Source: Streptosporangiaceae bacterium (GTDB lineage Bacteria; Actinomycetota; Actinomycetes; Streptosporangiales; Streptosporangiaceae). From it: a stretch of 6,539 nucleotides of DNA. The notes under the pieces were generated by a model. That model did no database searches. It saw nothing but the letters and a program-made list of their open reading frames with translations, and was not told the origin of the DNA. The stretch spans positions 1 to 6,539 of the forward strand of contig JASIGS010000704.1 in assembly GCA_030052355.1 (NCBI GenBank), read 5' to 3'. Both the position numbers and the translations under genes were made by a program. This document shows positions 1 to 5,552 of the stretch, piece after piece (positions within the stretch are counted from its first letter, which is position 1; each line of letters begins with the position of its first letter).

Positions 1-1023
1 CGCGTACGCGGTAGACAGCGAGACCGCGAACGCTCCGATGACGGCCGCGTCCAGCAGCGCGACTGCGAACAGGACTCCGGCGGCCTTTCCCGCGTACGCC
101 GCGAGCCCGGCGGCCAGCCCGGCGGCGTCCGTGAAGTGGCCGAATTCGCGGGTACCCGCAAAGGCAGCGCTCGTGGCTCCCATGATCGCCGAGCCGCCGA
201 CGATCACCACCACGATGCCGATCCACAGGTCGGCCTTCTCGTAGCCGATGAACCGCGGCGTGATCCGCTTGTCGATGACGTAGCTCTGCTGGAAGAACAG
301 CTGCCACGGCGCGACGGTCGTGCCGACGATGCCGATGATCAGCAGCATCACGGTTGCGAGCTGCCCGGATCCGCCGGGAAGCTGCGGGACCACGAATCCC
401 TCAGCCATCTGGCCGACCGGCGGGCGGGATAGCACGTAAAGCGGCACGAGGAGGAGCGAGCCCGTGCAGAACACCAGCGCGATCCGCTCGAACCGCCGGA
501 AGCTGCCGGTCATCGCCGAGCCCACGATCACCAGCGCGGCCAGCACCACAGACAGGACCTTCGGCAGCCCCAGGTAGCCGGCCGCCAGCGTGATCCCGAT
601 GAACTCGGTGATGATGGTCAGGGCGTTCAGCAGGAACAGGTCGATGACGCTGAACGCGCCCCAGAACCTGCCGAACCGCTCGAGGATCAGCCTGGCGTGC
701 CCGACCCCGGTTACCGCCCCGAGCCGCAGCACCATCTCCTGGTTCACGTACAGCACGGGGATCAGCAGCACGAACGTCCACAGCAGGTGAGTCCCGTAGT
801 TCTGGCCGGTCTGACCGTAGACCGAGAACGCGCCGGCGTCGTTGTCGCCTGCCATGACGATCAGACCTGGACCCACGATGGCGAGCAGAGTCCTGAGCCT
901 GGCCGACGCGGTGGTCCTCGCGGCGGTGTCGTCAACCGATATCGTCCCGAGCGCGCCGCGGATGTCGCCGACGTGGGCAGAGTCCAGCTCGGCTCCGCTG
1001 GCGTCGGACGTGGGTTGGCGCAT
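1..1023 (-). CDS. NRAMP-superfamily divalent metal transporter, atypical (Mg2+-type?) metal site; 3' end outside window
   Basis: An integral membrane secondary transporter of the NRAMP/SLC11 fold that probably imports a divalent cation. The frame is open from the ATG at 1023 to the window edge (341 codons; the family is usually 400-450). The ATG is the only plausible start, because an in-frame TAG lies at 1066-1068 and no other start codon lies between; the Shine-Dalgarno is weak (GAAAG). A hydrophilic tail of about 45 residues precedes TM1. TM1 carries GPGLIVMAGDNDAGAF (51-66). The usual DPGN is therefore DAGA (62-65): the Asp is kept, the Asn lost. TM6 reads GTTVAPWQLFFQQS (234-247), so the usual MPH is APW (238-240) and the metal-binding Met is missing. 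Loss of this Met is described for NRAMP-related Mg2+ transporters (NRMT), which fits the MgtE-like gene upstream. Mg2+ is inferred; Mn2+ or another substrate is possible. Being NRAMP-like is near certain. Confidence 0.92.
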   Translation of the reverse strand, partial: MRQPTSDASGAELDSAHVGDIRGALGTISVDDTAARTTASARLRTLLAIVGPGLIVMAGDNDAGAFSVYGQTGQNYGTHLLWTFVLLIPVLYVNQEMVLRLGAVTGVGHARLILERFGRFWGAFSVIDLFLLNALTIITEFIGITLAAGYLGLPKVLSVVLAALVIVGSAMTGSFRRFERIALVFCTGSLLLVPLYVLSRPPVGQMAEGFVVPQLPGGSGQLATVMLLIIGIVGTTVAPWQLFFQQSYVIDKRITPRFIGYEKADLWIGIVVVIVGGSAIMGATSAAFAGTREFGHFTDAAGLAAGLAAYAGKAAGVLFAVALLDAAVIGAFAVSLSTAYA

Positions 1024-1024
1024 T

Positions 1025-1077
1025 GCGGGCCCGCTTTCAGCTAACCGGCTGGCCCGCGCGGCGGTCTAGGTGCCCGC
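1025..1077 (-). promoter_or_regulatory. Competing GC-rich pairings over the NRAMP start region
   Basis: Read on the minus strand, GGCCCGC (1031-1025), which touches the NRAMP start codon, can pair over 7 bp with GCGGGCC (1057-1051). Its last six bases, GCCCGC, can instead pair with GCGGGC (1077-1072), which lies in the last codons of the leader ORF. GCGGGCCCGC at 1025-1034 is also a 10-bp palindrome. The two pairings exclude each other, as expected for a translation-controlled switch. In DNA this GC-rich, chance pairings are common, so the regulatory reading is inference. Confidence 0.3.
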
Positions 1078-1143
1078 GCGTGCCCGGGGCAGGCAGGAGG
1101 TCGTGGCGGTGGGCCGTTTTCGGCCCGGACTATCGGGGTCCAT
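1066..1143 (-). CDS. Putative Mg2+-sensing leader peptide (uORF) of the NRAMP gene
   Basis: A 25-residue reading frame from ATG at 1143 to TAG at 1066, in the same frame as the NRAMP gene and ending 42 nt before its ATG. It has the best Shine-Dalgarno on this strand of the window (GGAGGGAGG, 7 nt before the ATG), whereas the NRAMP gene itself has a weak one. The peptide starts MDPDSPGRKRP, followed by a Thr/Ala/Arg-rich tail. Acidic and proline residues at the N-terminus followed by basic residues resemble MgtL of Salmonella and E. coli (MEPDPTPLPRRR), whose translation destabilises ribosomes at low Mg2+ and controls mgtA. A GGGCCG/CGGCCC hairpin lies inside the frame. Seen: frame, Shine-Dalgarno and peptide. 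Inferred: that it is translated and senses Mg2+. Alternatively it could be a chance short ORF. Confidence 0.5.
   Translation of the reverse strand: MDPDSPGRKRPTATTSCLPRARAGT
1111..1126 (-). repeat. Hairpin inside the leader ORF
   Basis: A perfect 6-bp stem, GGGCCG/CGGCCC, closes a 4-nt loop (AAAA on the minus strand) and covers about codons 6-11 of the leader ORF. No T-run follows, so it is not a classic terminator. A ribosome moving past the MDPDSP codons would melt it, so it could be part of an attenuation or Rho-access switch. Confidence 0.4.
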
Positions 1144-1157
1144 CGCTCGCCTCCCTC

Positions 1158-1181
1158 CGCCGCAGTTCAGGCGCTGCGGCG
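1158..1181 (-). repeat. 8-bp stem-loop just upstream of the leader-ORF Shine-Dalgarno
   Basis: CGCCGCAG (1158-1165) and CTGCGGCG (1174-1181) form a perfect 8-bp stem with an 8-nt loop. The stem ends beside the GGAGGGAGG of the leader ORF and begins beside the candidate -10 element. It could be an mRNA 5' stabilising hairpin, an operator, or a weak factor-dependent terminator for the upstream gene. No T-run follows on either strand. Confidence 0.35.
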
Positions 1182-1211
1182 AGGATGCCCGCCGCGATCA
1201 GGCGGTGTCAA
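1182..1211 (-). promoter_or_regulatory. Candidate promoter for leader ORF and NRAMP gene
   Basis: On the minus strand there is a perfect -35 hexamer TTGACA (1211-1206), an 18-nt spacer, and CATCCT (1187-1182), which keeps the A and final T of the actinobacterial TAnnnT -10. Transcription would start near 1175, giving about 30 nt before the leader ATG. It starts 16 nt after the stop codon of the upstream gene, so the NRAMP gene could be transcribed on its own as well as by read-through. Confidence 0.4.
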
Positions 1212-1227
1212 GCCTGGCTCGCGGGCC

Positions 1228-2538
1228 TCACTCCTGGTCCCCGCTGTGCGGATCGGGCGGCTGAGCGGCTTCCCGCCGCCGCCAGTCCTCGGGCAGGGCG
1301 ACCTCGAGCACGTCGTCGACGGTGATCACGCCGAGCATCATCCGCCGCTCGTCCACGACCGGGATCGTGATCAGGTTGTAGTCGCTCATCAGCACGGCGA
1401 CGTCCACGACATCGGTGTCCGCCCCGACCCGGACCGGGTCGTCGTCGCAGACGCTGCGGACCGGGTCGGCCGGCGCTGCCTGCACCAGCGTCACGAGCTT
1501 GGCCACGCCGCACAGCCTGCCGTTGCGGTCGAGGGCGTGCACGCTCGTGAGGGCCTCGGGCTGAAGGCCGGACGCGGCCGCGACAGCGGCCACGGCCTCG
1601 GCCACGCTCGCATCGGCGGAAATCGTCACGAAGTCCATGCCCATCAGGCCGCCCGCGCTGGTCGGGTTGAAGCCCATCAGCGTCAGTACCTTGGCCCTGG
1701 GGCCGGGCGGCAGCAGGTCGAGCACGGGCTGCCGTCGGCGCTGCGGCAGCTCGGTGATCGCATCAGCTGCGTCATCCGCCCTCATCCTCGCCAGCACGGC
1801 AGCGATCTCCGAGTCGGTCCTGGCCCCGAGAAGCCTGGAGGCGAGGTCTTCCTCCAGCTCCTCGAACACGTCGGCCTCGAGTTCAGGGTCGGCGTGTACC
1901 TGCCCGAGTATCTCGGTCTCCTCCGCTTTGGAGGCACCCTCGAGCAGGTCCGCGATCTGCGCGGGCTTGAGCCGCCCGATCCGGCCGAACGGGAGACGCG
2001 TGAGCGCGCTGCCGGTATGGCCGATCAGCGGCTCGAACTTTCCCCACTCCCGGAACGGGTGCGGCCTGCTGTCCTGCCCGGCAGCCAGGCCGAGCAGACG
2101 CCGCGGCCGCCGGTGGCTGTCTACCCCGCTGACCACCCAGGCTTCGTCAGGACGCGCGAGCTCGAGGTCGGCCGCCCTGATCAGGTGGGCGTTCTCCACG
2201 TCAAGCAGCCGGTGCCCAAGCACGTCCGCCCGCAGCAGGACCTCCCCGTCCCTGCGCTCGAAACGCCGCAGGTCGAGCCGGGCGCTCGTCAGCCGCAGCT
2301 GCTGACCTCCGAGGTCAGCCACCTGGTCGATCGGAACGAACAGGGAGCGGCCGCCAACGGTGACCACCAGGCCGGTCACGGTAGGGTACTCCACGCCACG
2401 CAGCCGCACGATCACGTCAGAAAGCCGCCCGATAGAGCCGCCGCCAGCGTCTGTAACGGGACGGCGCAGCAGCTCAGACAAGTGAAGCAAGCGATGATCA
2501 CCGGCCGGCTCCGCCGCGGAGGCTGGTGTCGTGCTCAT
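1228..2538 (-). CDS. Soluble PRC-barrel / MgtE_N / CBS-pair protein (MgtE without its channel)
   Basis: A predicted cytosolic protein of 436 residues. Residues 17-80 look like a PRC-barrel (GGGSIGRLSDVIVRLRGVEY, then FVPIDQVADL), and 98-150 may be a second one. Residues about 185-290 match the helical MgtE N domain (repeated LPFGRIGRLKPAQIADLL-type units). SAGGLMG at 294-300 is the MgtE signature leading into a CBS pair (about 301-355 and 360-415, ending GVITVDDVLEV). In MgtE these domains bind Mg2+ and close the channel, but here the protein ends 20 residues later with no membrane segment. It is therefore likely a free-standing Mg2+ or nucleotide sensor, probably acting on the NRAMP transporter encoded 204 bp downstream on the same strand. 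The ATG at 2538 has GGAGAGG 8 nt upstream. Domain calls are firm; the partnership is inferred. It should not be annotated as an MgtE transporter. Confidence 0.9.
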   Translation of the reverse strand: MSTTPASAAEPAGDHRLLHLSELLRRPVTDAGGGSIGRLSDVIVRLRGVEYPTVTGLVVTVGGRSLFVPIDQVADLGGQQLRLTSARLDLRRFERRDGEVLLRADVLGHRLLDVENAHLIRAADLELARPDEAWVVSGVDSHRRPRRLLGLAAGQDSRPHPFREWGKFEPLIGHTGSALTRLPFGRIGRLKPAQIADLLEGASKAEETEILGQVHADPELEADVFEELEEDLASRLLGARTDSEIAAVLARMRADDAADAITELPQRRRQPVLDLLPPGPRAKVLTLMGFNPTSAGGLMGMDFVTISADASVAEAVAAVAAASGLQPEALTSVHALDRNGRLCGVAKLVTLVQAAPADPVRSVCDDDPVRVGADTDVVDVAVLMSDYNLITIPVVDERRMMLGVITVDDVLEVALPEDWRRREAAQPPDPHSGDQE

Positions 2539-2609
2539 CGGAACTGCCTCTCCGCAGGGCCGGTGCCGGCCCTGATGTTAGGTTCACCCGGAGTTCCCCC
2601 GTAGGCCAT
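2535..2609 (-). CDS. Possible 24-residue leader ORF overlapping the MgtE-like gene by ATGA
   Basis: A reading frame starting MAYGGTPGEPNIRAG runs from ATG at 2609 to a TGA that shares ATGA with the start codon of the MgtE_N/CBS gene, which is the classic geometry of translational coupling. Its own Shine-Dalgarno is poor (CAGG only a few bases before the ATG), and the frame contains the inverted repeat and the RBS of the next gene. It could be a chance ORF; I recognise no family. Confidence 0.2.
   Translation of the reverse strand: MAYGGTPGEPNIRAGTGPAERQFR
2555..2574. repeat. Perfect 9-bp inverted repeat upstream of the MgtE-like gene
   Basis: CAGGGCCGG, TG, CCGGCCCTG: two perfect 9-base arms around a 2-base centre, ending one base before the GGAGAGG RBS of the minus-strand gene. 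The tight centre suits a dimeric repressor site or, as RNA, an 8-bp stem with a 4-nt loop that could limit access to the RBS. No protein is identified as binding it. Confidence 0.5.
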
Positions 2610-2873
2610 CAGCCTGCCACGGCAGAAGGCGGAACGCGCGCGGGTCGGCGGGTCGGCAGCGACCCTGAACCGGGCCAGATCATGGCAACCGCGGCCGACC
2701 GCTTACCCTTATCGACGCACTAGTCAGCACATTGCGTTGCCGGACGGCCAGGCACCCGCCGGCGGCGCTGCCGAGGGGGCAACCCGCCCGGTCTGTCCGG
2801 GGGTCGTGGTCGATGGTATGAAGGCCACGTCAGGGGTGGCGCGGCAACACGCCGGATCCGGTCATGCCGAGGG

Positions 2874-2879
2874 AGGAGG
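2874..2879 (+). promoter_or_regulatory. Shine-Dalgarno deciding the KimA-like start
   Basis: AGGAGG within GGGAGGAGGA lies 10 nt before GTG 2890 and 16 nt before the in-frame ATG 2896. It therefore favours GTG 2890 over ATG 2896, over ATG 2818 (no good RBS) and over the TTG at 2737 that opens the frame. Confidence 0.6.
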
Positions 2880-2889
2880 ACGCTGCATC

Positions 2890-5379
2890 GTGGCCATGCG
2901 ACGAGCCGTCGGCCTGGCGCGGCGTGACGACCTCACGGAGGGGCTCGGCTACTCAATAAAGCGCAAGCTGCTCGGCAAGCCGCTGATCAACGAGCAGCTC
3001 GGCGAGCAGCGGCTGTCCAAGCGGCTGGCGCTCGGCGTTCTGTCCCCCGACGGCATCTCGTCCTCCGCTTACGGCACCGAGGAAATCCTGATCGAGCTGC
3101 TCAAAGGCGGCCTCGCGGTCACCGCCTTCACAGTGCTGCTGCCGATCACCGGCGTAGTGCTGTTCGTGATGATCCTGGTGGTGCTTTCCTACCGCGAGGT
3201 CGTCATGGTCTATACCAGGGCGGGCGGCTCCTACGCGGTGGCCAGGGAAAACTTCGGTCCGAAGGTCGCGCAGATCGCCGCCGTAGCCCTGATGGTCGAC
3301 TACGTGGTGACCGTCGCTGTGCAGGTCGCCGCGGGCACCGCCGCCGTGGCCTCCGCGTGGCACTGGCTGGGGGCCAGCACAACCCGGCTAACCGTGACCT
3401 CGATCTTGATCGTGCTGCTCATGCTGTACGGGAACCTGCGCGGGATCCGCGAGGCCGGCCGCTCGTTCGCCGTGCCGGTGTACCTGTTCTCCAGCGTGAT
3501 GATCCTGACGATCATCGTCGGCCTGGTTCGCGAGGCGACGGTCGGCCTGCCGATGTACCACCCGCATGCCGGCATCGTCACCGGCACAGCGAACCACAAC
3601 AGCCTGATCACCTTCGGGCTGATCTTCGTCATGCTGCGGGCTTTTGCCAACGGCGGTTCGTCACTGACCGGCATCGAGGCGGTGTCCAATGCGGTCAGCG
3701 CGTTCAAGCCGCCAGAAGGCCGGAATGCCCGGCGAGTGCTGGTAATCGAGGGCGTGATCCTCGGCACGCTGGTAGCGGGGATCTCGTGGATCGCACACGT
3801 GACACACGCCCGCCCTTACGTCACCGGCGTGCCGACCGTCATTTCGCAGGAGGCCAGGCTGGTCTTCGGCGCCGGGCCGATCGGGGATGTCATGTTCGTC
3901 CTCGTGCAGGCCGCTACGGCACTGATCCTCTATACCGGCGGTAATACCAGCTTCAACGGCTTCCCGTTCCTGGCCAGTTTCGTCGCCGAGGACGCGTTCC
4001 TTCCCAAGTGGCTGACGAAACGAGGGCACCGTCTGGTGTTCTCCAACGGGATCATCGTGCTGGCGGTGCTGTCCATAGCGCTATTCGCGGCGGTGGGATC
4101 GAACGTCAACAACCTGGTCCCGTTCTATGCGCTCGGAGTGTTCACCGCGTTCACCATGGCCGGGCTCGGCATGGCGAAGTACCACCACACGCACAAGGAG
4201 TCCGGCTGGCGGCACAAGCTGGTGATCAACTTCTCGGCCGGCGTCGCGTCGCTGGTCGTCGTGGTGATCTTTGCGGTGGTCAAGTTCGGCGAGGGCGCCT
4301 GGCTCATTGTCGTGCTGTTCGCGGCCGGTGTGCCCACCCTCATTTACCTAAACCGGCAGTACCGGATGGAAGCCACCGTGCTGGAAGGGATCGGCAACCG
4401 GGCCAGGCCGGATCCGCCGACGTACTCGCGCCGGACCGTCTACGTGTTCGTGGACGAATTCGACCTGGCCACGATCGCGGCGCTCCGGTACGCGCGAAGC
4501 CTTCGCCCGACATCGCTGAGCGCGGTCCACTTTGTGATCGACAACGTGCAGGCCGACAAGCTGCGCCAGGACTGGGTGCGCGCGAACACCGGGATCGGCC
4601 TTGACTTCGTGGACTGCCCGGACCGGCGGCTGGCCAAGGCGGCCGCGGACCTGGTGAGCGCCGAGGCCTGCCTGCCGGGCGTGGGCGTGACCGCGATCTT
4701 GCCCCGCCGTAGCTACGCCCCGGTCGTCGGCCGCCTGCTGCACGACCGGACCGCAGACAAGATGGCGGCGGCGATCAGCCGCATACCGCACGCGGTCGCG
4801 ACGATCGTGCCGTTCGACGTCCGGAGCAGGGTAGAGGTGCTGGCCAAGCGCAACCAGGCCAGGGCGGCGGCCAGCGCCACAGCGGGCGCTGGGGCCCCGG
4901 CCGGCCCGGGTGCCAGCGTGGCCGCGCAAGCCACGGCCGACGGGGCCACCGCTGCGGACAGGGCCACAGCGGACAGGGCCACAGCGGACGACATGGCCCA
5001 GCCGGCCGCGCCGCCGGACGCGGCCAGGGCCGCGGCATCGGACCACGGCGACTACGAGCGGCCAGTGCCCCCGGCGGGGGTCTCCCCCATCGGCAGCCTG
5101 ACCAAGCCTGGCCGCGCCATAGCCGAGGGCCGCGTGCACTCCGTCGAGATCAAGCCGGTCGAGCGCAGCACGGTGCTTGCTTGCGTCGTGCAGGACTCCA
5201 CCGGCAAACTCACGGCGCTGTTCTACGGCCGGACGAACATCCCTGGCCTGCGGCCGGGCAGCAAGGTGAGGCTTCGCGGCCAGGTCGGCCTGCGCGGCGG
5301 GAAGCCTGTCATGATCAATCCGGCATACGAGCTGCTGGTTCCCGGCGAAGGTGACGGCGAGTCGCCACCGGCTCGCTGA
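2890..5379 (+). CDS. KimA-like APC-superfamily K+ transporter with USP-like domain and fused C-terminal OB-fold
   Basis: Predicted inner-membrane H+/K+ symporter; 829 residues from GTG 2890, against about 600-660 for relatives. Near the N-terminus YSIKRKLLGKPL and LSPDGISSSAYGTEEIL closely match Bacillus subtilis KimA. Residues aligned with KimA ion-site positions are D54, Y61, D137, Y138, T141, E263 and Y413; KimA Ser125 is Gln145 here. About 12 hydrophobic segments run from about 70 to 486. A USP-like cytosolic domain follows (about 515-645, with LPRRSYAPVVGRLLHDRTADK), the domain that binds c-di-AMP in KimA. Residues about 657-724 are an Ala/Asp/Thr/Pro linker with ADRAT repeats. Residues about 735-819 form an OB-fold (GRVHSVEIKPVER to MINPAYELL) like the stand-alone actinobacterial OB-fold proteins encoded near trkA/permease genes (Rv2694c type). 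The K+ role is inferred from KimA; amino-acid transport is the alternative. Confidence 0.9.
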   Translation: MAMRRAVGLARRDDLTEGLGYSIKRKLLGKPLINEQLGEQRLSKRLALGVLSPDGISSSAYGTEEILIELLKGGLAVTAFTVLLPITGVVLFVMILVVLSYREVVMVYTRAGGSYAVARENFGPKVAQIAAVALMVDYVVTVAVQVAAGTAAVASAWHWLGASTTRLTVTSILIVLLMLYGNLRGIREAGRSFAVPVYLFSSVMILTIIVGLVREATVGLPMYHPHAGIVTGTANHNSLITFGLIFVMLRAFANGGSSLTGIEAVSNAVSAFKPPEGRNARRVLVIEGVILGTLVAGISWIAHVTHARPYVTGVPTVISQEARLVFGAGPIGDVMFVLVQAATALILYTGGNTSFNGFPFLASFVAEDAFLPKWLTKRGHRLVFSNGIIVLAVLSIALFAAVGSNVNNLVPFYALGVFTAFTMAGLGMAKYHHTHKESGWRHKLVINFSAGVASLVVVVIFAVVKFGEGAWLIVVLFAAGVPTLIYLNRQYRMEATVLEGIGNRARPDPPTYSRRTVYVFVDEFDLATIAALRYARSLRPTSLSAVHFVIDNVQADKLRQDWVRANTGIGLDFVDCPDRRLAKAAADLVSAEACLPGVGVTAILPRRSYAPVVGRLLHDRTADKMAAAISRIPHAVATIVPFDVRSRVEVLAKRNQARAAASATAGAGAPAGPGASVAAQATADGATAADRATADRATADDMAQPAAPPDAARAAASDHGDYERPVPPAGVSPIGSLTKPGRAIAEGRVHSVEIKPVERSTVLACVVQDSTGKLTALFYGRTNIPGLRPGSKVRLRGQVGLRGGKPVMINPAYELLVPGEGDGESPPAR
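4936..4989 (+). repeat. 15-bp tandem repeat in the permease linker (ADRAT units)
   Basis: GCGGACAGGGCCACA occurs at 4954-4968 and again exactly at 4969-4983, followed by a partial GCGGAC (4984-4989). A diverged copy, GCCGACGGGGCCACC, is at 4936-4950. The unit is a multiple of three and encodes ADRAT/ADGAT, so copy-number change keeps the frame. It lies in the disordered linker between the USP-like and OB-fold domains. Confidence 0.85.
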
Positions 5380-5552
5380 AGTCGCGCAGGCTCTCTGACC
5401 ACACGGTTGCCTAAGACATCCCAAGACCGTGACACTTGCGCGGGTTCTGCCAACCGTTTTGGCACGATTTATCTCCGAGTAACTGCCACGGTCTTAGTGC
5501 CAGCCGATGGCGCCATTCCGACAACCCTCGCGGAACTGTTCGTTTCGGTCGG
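5380..5552. terminator. Convergent intergenic region with nested inverted repeats; possible bidirectional terminator
   Basis: The permease and tetR genes end facing each other across 173 bp. AAGACCGTG (5423-5431) pairs with CACGGTCTT (5487-5495). Inside it, TGCCAA (5448-5453) and TTGGCA (5459-5464) form a small hairpin with a 5-nt loop. CTAAGAC (5411-5417) competes for the same right arm, GTCTTAG (5491-5497). ATGGCGCCAT (5507-5516) is a further 10-bp palindrome. No clean T-run follows any stem, so intrinsic termination is uncertain; the function is inferred from position. Confidence 0.35.

Larger units (their letters stand above)
2539..2889. promoter_or_regulatory. Divergent intergenic region between the MgtE-like and KimA-like genes
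   Basis: This stretch must hold both divergent start regions. Toward the minus gene it contains the RBS CCTCTCC (2547-2553, GGAGAGG on the minus strand), a 9-bp inverted repeat (2555-2574) and TAACAT (2580-2575), a possible -10 without a good -35. Toward the plus gene it contains TATGAA (2817-2822), a weak -10 candidate with CTGTCC about 18 bases upstream, the palindrome CCGGATCCGG (2852-2861), and a strong Shine-Dalgarno at 2874. I see no tRNA and no recognisable riboswitch, including no clear ydaO-type c-di-AMP element. No promoter here is convincing by eye. Confidence 0.45.

Noticed and set aside
1111..1126. Intrinsic terminator between the MgtE-like and NRAMP genes
   Set aside because: The hairpin is real but lacks a T-run on either strand and lies inside the leader ORF, so it is recorded as a hairpin only.
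1246..2604. 452-codon open frame on the plus strand
   Set aside because: It is antisense to the MgtE_N/CBS gene, is His/Arg/Pro-rich with no recognisable domain, and exists because high-GC genes leave stop-free shadow frames.
2682..2723. 13-codon ORF MATAADRLPLSTH on the plus strand upstream of the permease
   Set aside because: No Shine-Dalgarno and no leader-like residue pattern; likely chance.
2737..2889. N-terminal extension of the permease from TTG 2737 (51 more residues)
   Set aside because: The extension is low-complexity and unlike KimA-family N-termini, TTG 2737 has no Shine-Dalgarno, and AGGAGG at 2874 points to GTG 2890.
2539..2889. ydaO-type c-di-AMP riboswitch or Mg2+ M-box
   Set aside because: Both would fit the neighbouring genes, but I could not recognise the conserved core of either by eye; a covariance-model search would settle it.
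4348..5424. 358-codon open frame on the minus strand
   Set aside because: Antisense shadow of the permease C-terminal part; Arg/Gly/His-rich composition, no motif, and no RBS.
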